Position numbers and translations under genes: made by a program. A stretch of 64,000 nt of DNA. Origin: Pisolithus tinctorius (lineage: Eukaryota; Basidiomycota; Agaricomycetes; Boletales; Pisolithaceae). Positions 1 to 12,898 of this stretch are shown here, in pieces. How positions within the stretch are numbered: position 1 is the first letter of the stretch; every line of letters starts with the position of its first letter. Location of the stretch: NCBI GenBank assembly GCA_024663395.1, contig JANFAH010000081.1, positions 166,785 through 230,784 of the forward strand, given 5' to 3'. The notes under the pieces were generated by a model. The model saw only the letters and a program-made list of their open reading frames with translations, searched no databases and was not told the DNA's origin.

Positions 1-692
1 TTATCTATCTTTGTCAGAATGGTCAGTTGTACTCAGGGCGTGGGTTGACGGGGAACAATAAGGGTCACCAACTGTCGAGCTCGAATGAAAGGAGAACACC
101 TAAATCGTCCTGTCGATATGGGGAGCATAACATTTCAGCATTCTGTGGGGATGTGGCCAGGTCCCCAAAACTAGACAATAGAAACATCTTTCTCAGACAC
201 TCAGACCTTGCCATGAAACGTGGTGTATTTGCATTTTGACGCCGAAAAAAGCCAGACAGCGAAAGGCGGACCTGGTATGACCGAGTCTATGAACTACGGG
301 AACAGGAACGAGCAATATTCCAGGCAAGGGGAACCGGCGCCGGGGACGGAGGAATATTGCCGGGGCACTTGTTTGGGAAGGATAGCAGGAACGCACAAGT
401 ACGGGGAGCTGGGGGGTAGAAACTAAGATGGCCAAACCCCAAAACGCTGCCATGGAATAGGTCATAACGTTGCAACGAACTCATTGCAATCCTAACAAGA
501 GACCGCAATGGAAATCCGCCAGCGTTCGAAATGATTTAACTTCTGGATACACATCTTTAGTGCACCTCCTTGCGCATGCAGGGGCGCTACATCAGTCCGA
601 GATCCAAAAACGCAGAGAAAGAAGAAAGGAAAAAGGTACAAGACGAAAATTGTAGGTAGTTCAACAGCCTAGTATCATCTACCATGTCGCAT
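1..692. other. Flanking non-coding stretch, no gene seen
   Basis: Only short, overlapping open frames on both strands are present, none with a recognisable motif or a plausible exon chain. The right end abuts the stop codon of the minus-strand VPS68-like gene, so part of it is probably that gene's 3' untranslated region. Confidence 0.5.
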
Positions 693-1369
693 TCAGAGCG
701 AGAGCTGGTAGTCATACTCCTCATGCACGCTCTGTGCAATCCACAACACAACTGCTGAAAGCATGAGCGCCACATTTTGCGATACGTTGGCGTAGCCGTA
801 GTAGGTGTATTGTTCTGGGTAGTCGTGCATGATGTACTTAAGTACCAGCAGCGACTTGGAGGAGGAGCGGAAATCAGAAGTGGTACCACTTGGAAGAATA
901 TGAAAAGACGCATACCACGCTACCAGCGAGTCCTCCTGCCATAAAGGCGAATCCGATAAACAGGAAGAGACGTGCCCGCCAAACTGCGCCTGGATCTCCA
1001 AATCCGTCATCACCCTTTATACGGTCCTTGTCAATGAGGTTGATTATGAGCATCCCAAGCAGCGAGCAAATGCCCGGAACCCAGTCGACGAAGGCGACAT
1101 GAACGGGAGGCGGGATCTGTGGTTCGTCATAGGGCGGATGAGCATGGGCCGAGAGTATGGCAGCGTCGAGAAACGTCCAGTTGGCAAGCGCAAACTGAAG
1201 AAAAGTGTAAGCGGTGGATACGAATACGTGAGATTGTTGGCAGGTGACGCCGTACCAATGCCCCGGCAAGATAAATTCCGATCGTACGTCTGTGTTTTCC
1301 TAGATTAAACTCTGGGAATGGGTTCAAACAGACCCTACGGGGATCGTAACTTGAACGAGGAAAAGACAT
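693..1369 (-). CDS. VPS68: Vps68 / TMEM50 (UPF0220) family membrane protein
   Basis: A small four-helix membrane protein of the UPF0220 family. Yeast Vps68 acts with Vps55 in late-endosome-to-vacuole sorting; that role is known for the family and only inferred here. Three exons on the minus strand, 1369-1256, 1194-916 and 854-693, join in phase 0 through introns with clean GT..AG ends and give 184 residues, the same length as yeast Vps68. Family landmarks appear in order: YLAGALFALANW near residue 34, LDAAILSAHA, VDWVPGICSLLGMLI, the run AWRARLFLFIGFAFMAGGLA, and a last helix beginning YYGYANVSQNVALML. The start at 1369 is the first ATG of the frame and gives the usual short charged N-terminus. 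The frame is intact. The gene converges on nothing nearby and its upstream neighbour is the plus-strand F-box gene. Confidence 0.9.
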
Positions 1370-1903
1370 TCTGCAAGACGAATGGAATGCATCAAACGAC
1401 CGGAAAGGCTGGGGGCACTGCGTTTGGATTACGTAATCACATGTGACTGACTAGCCTGCGGCCCGCCTTGACCGTATGTACGGTCCTTGACTACCTTGTA
1501 TGGTTCTTACAAATCAGACAGCAGCTCAGCCTTATCGAGCAAAACTACTTCTCATAGTCCTCCCTGTACATACGCTAAACTCTTTACTAGCGAGGCCCCT
1601 ACTACCTTGCAATGGACGCAAGCCACTAATAAAGCAAGAAATGTTAGGTATAAGCATTATGAGAAAATCTGTTGTTCTACTTACCTCAGTTGAGGCGGAT
1701 AAGCAGACCACTCCTCGCATAAACTGGAAATCACCAAAGTGAAAGAATTTTTTCAGCAGACATACATATTCAATGATGCCACTGCAACACCCCCTTTGCC
1801 TCGGGCCCATTTGACGCCCATATCAGTGAAGAGTTTGCCAGTGGCACGTACCTCTGCGCCCCCGACCGCTGGCACGAAGCACCTGCTGACGCCGGATGAC
1901 TGG

Positions 1904-3767
1904 ATGGCCTGTGTCGTCGATTTGCCGCTCGAATTACTCGAACACATCTTATACATGTTGGATCCCTTGGACGTCTCGCGGATTGCTCAGTCCAATCGGT
2001 TCTTTCGCAAGATCGTCTACCTCACCCCAAACTACCAGCGGTTCTGGCGAGGTCTGTACCTTGCCCTGCCGTTGGACGACCCACGAGACACGGTGACATA
2101 CCTTGGCAACCCGCGCCTAAGGAGAGGGACATCTGCCATGGGCAGTGCGATGGCAATCGAGGACACCCAAATAGACACTGGCAACGTTAACCCGTCCAGT
2201 TCCGTGGAACCAAGCGATATCGATTGGCAAGGAGAGCTGCAAAGAATCATACGTGCACGCACCATCGTGCGAAATCCACAGTTGTCCCGGAAGGGAGAGT
2301 GGAAAGAAGTGCTAACGACGCTACTCGAACTCGCGACGACGCTTCCGCCGGTGCCATTTGCAGAGAGCGAGTGTACTTCTCGAAATGTCGCCTGGGTGCA
2401 GCGTCTCTTGCAAAATGGTGCATTTCTGGATATTGAATCAACGACGGATGATCAAGACGATCAGGCCGGACACAGGTTCGAAAAGGCAGGTGAAGGAAGT
2501 GGGATGACTCCGCATCGGACTGGGAGGGACAACCGGATGCCGGCGTACCAGCACCCGGATCTGACGGCTGAAGAGTCACAGATGCTGGCGCGACTACACA
2601 CATGGGTTGGACTGACACAGAGGGACGTTACTCGGCCCCGGGCCCGAGTTGCATCACGGGCTTTTGTGTACGACCTGCGCAACTTCAGGAGCGAGAACCT
2701 GTTTGGGCCGTTCATGCTAGATGGGACCATGCGCGTAGACTGGAAGTGTATGTGGGCGCTCGCACATGTTTATGGAATGAAGTGGATTGAAATGGAAAAA
2801 GAAGAGACGGGCGACTACAGTGATCGCGATGTGGATATGGACATGAACAACGAGTGGTACAGTTGCCCACTAAGCTTGCCATTTTGTCAGAGCGTCATAC
2901 CGCCGGGCATGAACCTCGATACGGAGCTAGACTGGGCTGGTGTCGAGGGGCTATGGTATCTTGGGTACTCCTTTCTCGATCACAGGGAATTTTTGAGTAA
3001 GGATTTCATTCTTTTCTACTGTCTTCCTTGTGTTGTTTCCTCCCCATCTACTTTCATCTCTGACTGGTCGGGACGATATTCTGACCGAAGGCTCCTGCTT
3101 ATGTTTGACAGTTTACAATTATTCCTCCGTGCGTATCACACGTTGCCGTCTTCACTCGTACATTCGAGCTGACCGAAATTGTCAACCATAGCTTAGCGAT
3201 GCACTCGACACATCCATCTTTGAAGGCGACGATGTTCCCGAGATGCATGCCTCCGTGACCATGTACTTCCGTGTGATCAGCACTGAACACGATCCGGACC
3301 ACCCTACACGCCCCAAGATCAATTATGCCGGTGAACTTGACGGCCGGTTCTCAGTGGTCGGGTACGTCAAGCTCACATCCGACGACCAAACCTGGTGGCA
3401 TTTTGTACGTGTCGGTTTCTCTGAATTATCTGGCTTGCATTTGGGTAGCGTTGACGCCTTGGGTTCTTTTCTTGTTGACTTTGGCAGGCAGGCGGGAATG
3501 GTGATCAACCCGTATGGAAGTATGCCTCACTACCAGTATGATCTCTCGAGGTTTTTCTGACCCTGACTATTAGTTGCGAGGGGATTGGTCTTGGCGGCGT
3601 ACGGTCCCAGGCTGGCGTACTTGGCGCCTGGTCGACCGTCTTCCATGACGCTGAAGACCCTGTTGGTAAGTGCATTCTGTGCATCCTCGCACCCACCACT
3701 CACCCAGTTTTTTTTTCTCCGTTTAGGGCCGCTCTGGATGCGCCGTCAGAAGTTCATTGTGGATTGA
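1904..3767 (+). CDS. F-box protein, probable SCF substrate adaptor
   Basis: The N-terminus carries an F-box (VVDLPLELLEHILYML, then PLDVSRIAQSNRFFRKIV), which in this family binds Skp1 and places the protein in an SCF ubiquitin ligase. Six exons fit: 1904-2996, 3112-3128 (17 nt), 3192-3404, 3488-3519 (32 nt), 3574-3665 and 3727-3767, giving about 495 residues. The C-terminal half has the pattern seen in other fungal F-box proteins: DWAGVEGLWYLGYSFLD, then a segment beginning GELDGRFSVVGYVKL, then IGLGGVRSQAGVLGAWS and a final DPVGPLWMRR. I read this as one substrate-binding domain but cannot name its fold with certainty. The middle (residues about 85-290) is low in pattern. The same frame stays open upstream to 1739 but has no ATG there, so the start at 1904 is the first usable one unless an upstream exon exists. 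Confidence 0.8.
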
Positions 3768-4208
3768 CGTGAACATAGCAACCAGTTGGAGGTTTCCAAC
3801 CACCGTTTTCGTTGGCATCTGTTGGTTTTGTAGGATCTGTTATCCTTCGGTACCTGGGTCGGGATCGGGGTTGATATTGATCTATGTTGTAACGATATAC
3901 TGGATCTTAGGGTGTAGGTGCGTTGGGTTGTGCTCTGTCGTCCACATAACATACATTTATTTGTATACCCTACACATGTTGTATTTACCTGCCTGCGTTC
4001 ACGAAACTCGTATCGGATTGGTCTCGATACCATTCACTCACAAACACGCCACGAGAAGTATATGAGGAAGCGTTTTAGGGCATTTAGTACTGGTGAAGAT
4101 ATGTCAAAGATAAACTCTACAACCAAGATACAGTGGTAATACAAAGTCAAACATCACTCTATGCGCAACTGAGAGCAAGAGATCGACGTAATTGTAAGTG
4201 CTCTAAGT
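3768..4208. other. Convergent intergenic stretch, no gene seen
   Basis: This gap lies between the stop codons of two convergent genes (the F-box gene on plus and the HAD phosphatase on minus). It holds only short open frames and presumably both 3' untranslated regions. Confidence 0.5.
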
Positions 4209-5392
4209 TCAAAGTCGAATTTCAAATGTCAACCTTCCATCTTTACACACACCGCACTTCACGCTTTCCATGTTCTCTACGACATAGTGCGCACCGATCC
4301 CCTCGATCTTACTCCGTTCGTGACTTGTGCAGACAGCGATCACCGTGGCACCACTTGCTAGGCCCGCACGGATTCCGCTTGGCGAGTCCTCGAACACTAC
4401 GCAGTTCGATGCTGAGAATCCTAACTCACGCGCTGCAAGTAGGAACGGGTCGGGCGCGGGCTTCCCAGCCTTGAGGCGCTTGTCATCCGCAGTAATGGTG
4501 ACCTTTGGGGGGGTGATTCCAACTCGAGTCATACACCCGTAGGCTGTGAAGAAAGTACAGAATAAGTAACACGCTAAGAGAGACGAATCCAAATTACACA
4601 CCATAGGTCTTTGCGCCAGACGTAGCGACTGCGTATCTTCCTTCCGGGATAGAGCCCATGAGGCGTTTGACTCCCGGAAGGATACGCACGGACCGGTCGA
4701 CACCCGCAGCCTCAACCTGCCAGGCCTCAAGCTGGTGCTGGAGCACTTCACCAGACTTGGCTTTCAAGTCGGTGGAAGCGTAATTGTGTGCAGTTTCGAA
4801 AGAGAGAACTCCATCTTCTTCGATGACAGGACTTTCGTGGACGGCTACCTCAGGGAGCGCTGACATGGCTAAGCGGCTCGTCAGACGGGCAGCAAAGGAA
4901 GGTCGACGTGAGGAGTTAGCAACGAAGGACGGGGAACGGGATGAAGGCAGCGAGCTGTCAGGAGTCATACTCAAATCAGGGGTATTCTCGCCTGATTCGA
5001 GAGGGGTAGGCAAACTGATGGCGCCTTCTGAGCAGAGCCCAGTGCGGCAGCCGTTCCCATAGAGGTTGTACGCATCAGCGAAGAAGAGGATGCTCTCCTC
5101 GAACTTGCGGACCTCGTCGTCCATCTCGTGCTGTTTAATTTCTGGTCTGAAATGTGCAAGGTTGTCAATGGCACGTTTACCGTGCGTCGCAGCAATGACG
5201 TAGGCAGGGTCGAGGCCAAGGTCAGTGGCAACCTTTCCCCATGCTGCTTCGACGGCAGCGATAGAGTCCGTCAGAGTCCCGTCCTACGGCGAAGGTCAAA
5301 GACTGGATATACATAAGGTGGTCAAATAAAGAATGCACCATGTCGAAGAGGACAGCATCGGCATAGAAGGTGTGCACACCAGATGATGACAT
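4209..5392 (-). CDS. HAD-superfamily phosphatase (glycerol-1-P / 2-deoxyglucose-6-P phosphatase-like)
   Basis: A haloacid-dehalogenase hydrolase that should remove phosphate from a small sugar or glycerol phosphate in the cytosol. Exons 5392-5339, 5283-4602 and 4543-4209 join to 356 residues. Motif I is DMDGT with nucleophile Asp17 and acid Asp19; the first intron falls inside it, between Met18 and Asp19. Motif II is VATSG, motif III is the lysine in KAGKPAPDPF, and motif IV is VVFEDSPSGIRAGLASG. These match yeast Gpp1/Gpp2 and Dog1/Dog2, which are about 245-250 residues. The extra length is a serine- and proline-rich insert of roughly 90-100 residues in the cap region (about residues 98-200), with tracts such as LPSSRSPSFVANSSRRPS. 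All catalytic residues are kept, so it is probably active. Substrate cannot be told from sequence alone. Confidence 0.88.
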
Positions 5393-8300
5393 GGTTGGTA
5401 AAGAACTGTCGATTTACCAGGAACCGGAAGGCAGGTAGCTGTTGTACCCTACCACAGTCGGCAGAGAAGGGGGGGTATATATACCATTGAACGCGCTATC
5501 TCTGGCGCAGGCGATGTTAGGAGAACCATCGTTATGTGAACGAAGATGCTGTCCCAAAGAAGAGAGGGTGGAGCATGGAGCAACAAGTGCTCGCGATAGT
5601 TCTGTCACTCATTCGCCATATCATCGGTCATGCATCATGTTTCGACTCCACGTGAAATTAAGCTGTTTCCTTTCCTGGACAACCGCCAGGTGAGTTGCGA
5701 CAAGCACGGTTAACAACCAAACACAACGACCTTATGAGCCCTCCTACAATGACTGAAACTTGAACCGGTTAAGTAAAAACTTATCTTCAACACCGCGGTT
5801 TTGCGTTACATACATGCACTGATTGATGACCGCCGATCTTATCGCGTAAATCGCTCCTCCAACTCATCCACGTATCGCTATCAACCCTCGAAATGCCAAT
5901 GCATCCATTCGGGGGCCACCCTCGATCTCGGTAAATCGACTCCCTTGTTACTTGAGCAGGTTCTCTCACGGCGATTGCTCCGAAACAACGGCAAATGGGC
6001 ACCACCGTCGTGATCAGATAATCACATCCAGTGCTCCGTATGTCAGGGTGAACGTTCCTTCTACGTTCCATATATTTACTGTAATGAATACCGGAAGCCC
6101 CAATACCCAAATATCAAATAGTACAATGGAACGTCCTCCCACACCCGTCGCCCCGAAAACCACGCGTCCTAAAATCGCCTCCCATGACGGCTATATGCCA
6201 CCTCCGAACTGCCTATCAGTTCCATCATGAAGCTGTGCGGATATCTATAACCTGTGCTCGCCACGGAAACAAATCATGAAGAAATTTGAGGGCTTCCATA
6301 ACGCCAACATCCACCGTCCTTCGCACACGAACAGATGCCAGCGGCGCCGACCTGCCTTATGAGTCAAAAACAACTAAAGGGTTGTCCCAACGGCATCCAT
6401 TCCTATATCCTCGCGTTTACGATCAAGCACCAGGTACTTTCTCATTGCCACACGTGCGTGAGTACTTTTCCATGGAGCCCAAGAAGTGGCCTTACATATA
6501 TGTATAACCGCTGGAGCTGTTCGTGCTGCGATCGCTGAGAATTGGAAACATTTCGACCCACACCCTAATTATGTGGATGCTAATCAGTGATCTCCGAATG
6601 TTGGCATGGAGTCGTACCCTAATATTTGTCAGTTGCAGCTTTTCCAACTGACAGCACTTTGATTATGTGAACGGAATTCAGCCCTGCTCACTGCCTTTGC
6701 ATCTATTGCGTTGACCCTTTGACAGCTTGAAGGTGACCTTTCTAAGGCACGTCGTTACAAGTGTTTGGCGGGTCTTTGGTGCTGTTGTAGAGCCACAAAT
6801 TAACGTCACTCCCGGATACAGCGTATCGCAGGAACCGAAAAATGGCTTATCTGGGTTCTACTTAACTACAAACTGAGGTGGCTTTGTCCTAATAGCCAAA
6901 AATGCGAATCTTCCCTATGACCCTATCCAAATCCGTTTCGTCTTCTTCAGATTTACTTTCATATATATCCAGGTCAGGTCTATAGTTTGGTAGGCCTTGC
7001 CTGCGACCGTGGTCTTTTGGTGTCCTGGTCGGGGAACTCGACACTGACTCTTGTTTCAAGAGCCAGCTTTGTAGGTTTCCGACACGTCCGCCAGATTCCG
7101 CTTATGTACTTGTCACTTCTTAGAAGAGCTCGCACAGGATTGAGTTGTCAGCGATGTTTTGGAATTCGCCCTTGTTCTGAGGCTCCACTCTAATGCCCGC
7201 GGTTTCCCATGGTGTCCCAGGCTAAGCTTTCGAGATTAGTGATCGAATGACATCTCTCGGGCGAGTTCAGTCAAACTCGGTAAGAGGGTACGAGTCCGAA
7301 ACGGTCTTAGACAATTGGCCAACCTGTACCTTGAGCTATACTGATTCTTCAGCTTCGACTCTATGGGGATATTATCATATTTGGGCTGTTGAATGACCCA
7401 CGTCTACTTCACGTTCTGCTGCACGCTGTGTGGAGTACGACCGAGATACCAACCCCTGCCAATTCCTCAATGTTTCAGACCCACGGCTTCGCCAAAAGCC
7501 GGTGGACCTTAGACATATCTGTCTTTTCCACTTAGGACATGCTCCCGGCATTCCTGTCTACTAGACTGTTGAAGGAACCAAACATGGAACCGGAATAGTT
7601 CAAGGTCGATTCGCCCGTTGAGTAGTATTGTCATCCACTAACGTTTTGTTGTGTCGGTACGTTGAGTAAATAGTTGTTTTCCGCTTCGATGGAGCTATAT
7701 GTGTTGACAGGTGTGTTTCCGACACTAGAGGGGCATTGATCCCAGTGATGGTGATCGGTGATCCTACCAGGTGTCATGCAAGCAGCGTCTTGTCCCAGCA
7801 AAATGGACTCATTCTGAGTGGGGTGGGAACACTAGTGCGAAACAAAGAAGAGTGGTGATCATTAGAGCATTCTCTCTTCCGGCTCTCGGCCGTAAAGATA
7901 AGCTTACCTTCCTGGCTAAGTGGCTCATGCAGACCGACAATGGTGAAATGAAGTACGGACGTTGTATGGTCCCCCACTCATTTAGGTTGTGTGGCAGGGG
8001 TCCATCCTGGTCTCGTATGTGGTGGACAAAGCAGGGTGAAGGCACTGAAGGTTGCCATGAACTTCGCACACACTACTGAAAGGTTTAGAAAGTCCAAAGT
8101 ATACCGTGGCATACTGCATTACTCGAGGTCTACAATACCATAAAGACCGCCCACGAGGACACCCCCCCCATCGATGCGGTACAAAAGAGAAGCTACTAGA
8201 AACAGGGAACACACGACGTCGCTTCATCGCCATACTATGAACCCGAACGCGACCCTGGCAGTGATGGTAGTGATATATAAACACTTTGGTATGCGTGCAA

Positions 8301-8791
8301 TGCATGATGCATAATAATCGAACAAGACATGCGCGTGAGCAAGGACACGAGAACATAAACACAGCACTGAGCGGAATGAGACGGAACCGCCATCGAGGCT
8401 GACTGATGAAAGGGTAGGGTTGCTTTGGGCTGCCTGAGCGCGCCAAAAGAGAGTGAAGAAAAAGAAGACAGTAGGCAGAAAGATTGAATAATGTTACGGA
8501 GACAGAAAAGAAAAGAAAAGAGCCTGAGAATGGGATATGACTGGAACAAGAATAGAGGAATATGTTTAACACACTGGATCAGAACATAGAACAACCCACC
8601 CCGACAGCGTGCAGTGAAATTTATCCTACACGATGATGCACGTATAACGGGTCCTCATAAGCAACCGCCAACTCACGCCAAGTAAGCAAAGAAAAAGAGA
8701 AAGTACTCACTTTACGGCGCAAACCAGCAAATCACCAACGAGAGCAAAAGGCGGAGAACGAGGTTGCAATGGACACGGAAACAGCTTAGGC
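5393..8791. other. Gene-poor 3.4-kb stretch
   Basis: Only short open frames (longest about 196 codons on minus near 8000-8570, with no recognisable motif and a hydrophobic, low-complexity translation) are seen. No exon chain, tRNA-like structure or transposon domain could be supported. The part next to 8792 probably includes the 3' end of the minus-strand low-complexity gene. Confidence 0.5.
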
Positions 8792-11700
8792 TCAGCCAAA
8801 TATCTCCGTAACGGTTCGCCTCCGCTCTCTCCTTTGGGAAGGCAATGTGATCGTACTCGTTCGGGTGCCCCCAGCACCGACGCCACCAGATCTACCCATA
8901 GACTCGCCCTCGCGTTCATCAATCGCTGCATCCAATGACATCCTCGCCACTCGGGACCCAATCGTCCGCCTGCGTGTATCCCTCTCCGTCTCAGACCCCG
9001 ACAAAGGCGATCTCAGTGACTGTCGACTTTCCCTCTCCATCTCTCGCTCCCGTATCAGCTCCTCCTCAGCTCGTCGTCTCGCTTCATCACGACTCTGCTG
9101 CATCTGCAGTGCCGACGTGGATACCTCAGAAGGGCGCGAAAATGTCACGCTAGGCCGTGTAGATTCTCGCGAATCCCTTGAGTCTGTGCGGCTTAGTGGT
9201 GCCGCAGTTGGCGGAGGCAACGTCGAACTGGGCGTCAAGGATTCAGGAGAAGACGCCGATACTGTATGTGCTGTCACAGCCGTTGTCGGTGCAGAACTCG
9301 TCACTGCAAATGGTGGCGCTTGACTGCCACCAGAGCTTCCACTACCACCCCCACTCGGACGAATGGTCAAGATGGACGCGATCGACGCCAGAGAAACTTT
9401 ACGTCTATTTTGTTTTTCGGCCAATGAGGATTTACGAAGAAAAGATTCGGAGGGAAGAATTGGGAGTGGGGGAGGTGTGGATTGGGCAACAGTGGCATGC
9501 GAGGGTGGACGACCACCAGAAGTCAATTGTGAAGGGCCTGGTGTCGACTGCGACTTGACAGGCGGAGGCCCAGGTGTGGAATGCGATAAAAGAGGCGGTG
9601 GCATTCCTTTGCCATATTGTTGCTTCGAGGCAGGAGTCGGGGATGGTTCATAATCCATCGGCGCCGACAAATCCACCGTACCAGGCGTACGTGCAGACGA
9701 AACCAACTGCTGTTCACGTTCACGACTTTCTCTTAGTGTCATGAGACGCCTCGTAGTCGACGCTCGTCCCAGTCCAGATGTCGATGTTGATCCCAAGGCT
9801 GAGGACGATGCAGAAGCGGGTACTGACGGCGGTGCTGGTAAAGGGAGAGGTGGAGTCATCCTAATCCTCGATCCTGCTCTTCTATCCTGATCACTCCCAC
9901 CGCCATCCCTTTCCCTCTCACGCAATGCCGAAGAAGACGGTCTCGACGAAGCCAGCTCATACTCTCGATCCCGATGCACGGACGTGACCCTCCGCGATAG
10001 ATCTAACGAAGACGAGCCCGCACCACCAACACCAATCGGATCCCAACTCTTCCTCGATTCGACACTCCGACGACCATCCCTTAGACCGCCACCGCTATCT
10101 GGGGTGCGCACATGTCGTCGCACGATGTCATGATGATCCAGACTGACACTCCGCAGATGTTCCTTCCCCTCTCCCATACCTGTTGCGGAACCGCACGCAG
10201 AACCAGTGCCACTCGTTGTCGACGCAGCAGAGCCGCCACCACCAGATGTAGAGGCAGAGGCAATGTTCGCCATCTCTTTCAACACCTTTCCAACGCCAAG
10301 TATGAACCCAGTCAGAGTTCTGACGACCTCATCACTCTCCCTCAGTCCTTCCCTAAAATCGGCACCGACGTCTCTCCATAGCTTCGCCAGGTGCGTCCCT
10401 GACTCTCTTCCTCCTTCTCTGGACCAGTCTCTCACATGCTCTCTATCATCCCCACGAAAATCATGATCCTCGTCTTCGTCCACCTCGATCGCAATCTGCT
10501 TCTGTACTGCATGAGCCGTCCCAGCTCTCAACAGCCCATTCAACCTTTCCGATGCTCTCACAATCGTCTCAGCTTGATGGCCCAATTCTCTTGCTACCGA
10601 TGCCTGAAGGGGAAGCTTGGACAACGTCGAGTGGAACATAGAGAGACTTTCGGCGAGGAGGCGAGCATGTTCAGCTTGTTGTTGGGAAGTACCACGTTGG
10701 TGTTGGTCGTGACGAGGATAGGGCGAGGAATGTGTGTGGGAATGAGACGGCGCCATCGCACTCGTGTGTCTTCGCAGCGTCACACTCCTTGATCTTTCAA
10801 ACTCACCCCGCGATTCCGATTCTGTGATTCCGTTTCGCGAGTCCATGCCTTCGCGCAATCCCTTGTTCCATTCTCCAGTAGTCGCCATCGACGTCGCAGG
10901 CCTCGAACTCCCCATCCCTAACCTCGAGGAAGACGAAGGTCCGGGAGGCCCAACCCCATCGCTTACGCGCGCGCTCGACGAGGCGCTCGTTTTGCTTCGC
11001 TGATCGTCGGGTATCATGTGCCTCCGGGTATCCCTGTCATGCCCATAGCGGTCCCCATACCGATCATAATCACGATCCTCCCACTCGACCGATTTTCCCG
11101 TGCGCGACTTCGATCGATACCACACACCAGCGACAGTACCCGAAAACGGATCGTCATCCTTGTTATTCACAGAAAATCCATTTGCGGTGGATGATGTAGA
11201 ACCAGCCAGAAATGGCGATCGTACACTCCGCATCCCGATTCCTGCAGCACGCAAACTCTCACTTGCAAGCCTCCCACTTGTCAATGGACTCTCGGCGCTC
11301 CCGCCTCGTGGTGTTTGCCTGCGCCCAGTGCCACCGACAGGTGCACCAGTTGCAGCAGCGGCAGTCGCGGTGGATGTAAAAGTAGAAGGAATAGAAGGCG
11401 TATCGTCGATACCATGCGTTGAGAAATCGTCTGACTGCCATCTCGGTTGATACCGTCTTCCATCATCTCGTACCGTAGAGGACCGATTGAGTCGTGCTGC
11501 AGAGCGAGGAGAGAACTGTAGTCTGGCCATGCCCGCATTGGCTGCTGTATGCGATGCTGTTCGAGGCGACAGGTCCGTGTCGGCGTTTTCATTGTGGCCG
11601 TGTGCACCGTCTCGAAGAGGTGTGCGGTAGGGAGTGTGTGGAGGTTCAATCGAAGTCTACAAAGAGACCGAAGCCGCATTAATGTCATCTCTAATGTCAC

Positions 11701-12898
11701 GACCAGAGATGTCCTCACCCGTCCATCCAAACTCGTTCGTCCTCCATCCCTAAATTCTCGCGGCAAGGGCTGTCTCGAGCGTCTACTACTTGTGCTAGTT
11801 GTTGCCGTATCAGTCGGACTTTGGCGGGCAGATGCGACAGCGGCCAGCGCTGTGTCTGTGACATTGTCTCTATTTGCGTAGCTTCGTTCGTGAGCGTGTC
11901 CATTTCCGCGTGCATGATACCTGTCCCTCTCTCTATCGGCGTCAAGTGGACCGACGGGCGCAGACATCGTGCTTGCCAAAGAGGTGCGTTTTCTGGGTGT
12001 ACGTGATGGACCGGGGGACGCCTGACGCGCCTTGTCCGGTGAAGGAGGTGCTGAGATACGGCGTTGTCGTGGATGATTAGCGTCATCGTCGTAGGAAGGT
12101 AATGTCGACGGCGGTAGTGGGGGCAATGGTGGGGAAGTAGACAGATCCGGCGATGCGGATCGGAAGGAGTTCGAATGGGAGGGTGTAGGTGCACGGAAAG
12201 ACTCGCGCTCAGTCTCTGAACCTGAGAGGGTATCGGCGTGTCGACGATCCGATGTGGAAGAGGACGCGGGGTGTGAGTGGTGGGATGTGGATGTCAAAGA
12301 GGATGTGGATGCAGATGCGAGTGGGTTGGAACCGGGTGAGCGAGACATGCGTGACGAGCTGGAAGGCGAAGGTGTGTTGAGTCGAGAAAAAGAAGTGAGT
12401 TTGTCGATGGCCTGTGCGCATATAGCCACGTATTGCGGTGACAACGGGCGTTACCAAGGAAGCATGGCACGAGTCAAAGGTGAGTTTTCGTTGCTGGTGC
12501 GACGAGGACAGACGTACCATGCGATTTCGTTGTGCGAGACTTTTAACACGCTGCAATGTCCCCAAGACTTCTCCTATGTTCTTCGAAGGATGCCTGCGGT
12601 CTAGTCTAGCGGTATTGTCGTCATCGTTTTCGTCGTTGTCGTCGTCAGAAAGAGTTGATTTGTCGTTATGGTGATCAGCCATGGTGATGTTGGGTGCAGG
12701 ACATTGACGTATGCTACCCGTGCTGTTGTCCTCCTTCGTCGACCCGCTCCCGGTCGAATTGGTAGCCGGAGGTGAAGGCAGACCTCCCGACGTGTTTGAG
12801 CTTGGTGATGGGGGCGGATGTTGGAGTTGAAGTTGCAGTGACGAGGATGACGACGACGAGCCGATGAAAATGGCAGACAAGGGTCGTTGGCGGGTCAT
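8792..12898 (-). CDS. Large serine/arginine-rich disordered protein, unknown function
   Basis: Three exons, 12898-12518, 12411-11719 and 11656-8792, join in phase 0 to a 1312-residue protein. I do not recognise its function. It begins MTRQRPLSAIFIGSS, followed by low-complexity Ser/Pro/Gln tracts and a short acidic run. A segment around residues 110-135 (GEVLGTLQRVKSLAQRNRM then AIDKLTSFSRL) looks helical and is split by intron 1. A second structured island lies at about residues 680-820: ARLLAESLSMFHSTLSKLP, then a segment with ELGHQAETIVRASERLNGLL, then FREGLRESDEVVRTLTGFIL and a GVGKVLKEMANI stretch. These two islands resemble amphipathic helices or coiled coil and are likely the conserved functional parts. 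The rest is Ser/Arg/Pro-rich, with many possible phosphorylation sites. The C-terminus is basic (RRERRRTVTEIFG). A cytoskeletal or scaffold role is possible, but only a guess. Confidence 0.8.

Noticed and set aside
1739..1903. Upstream extension of the F-box protein from 1739
   Set aside because: The frame is open but starts with GTG, not ATG; the first in-frame ATG is at 1904, directly before the F-box.
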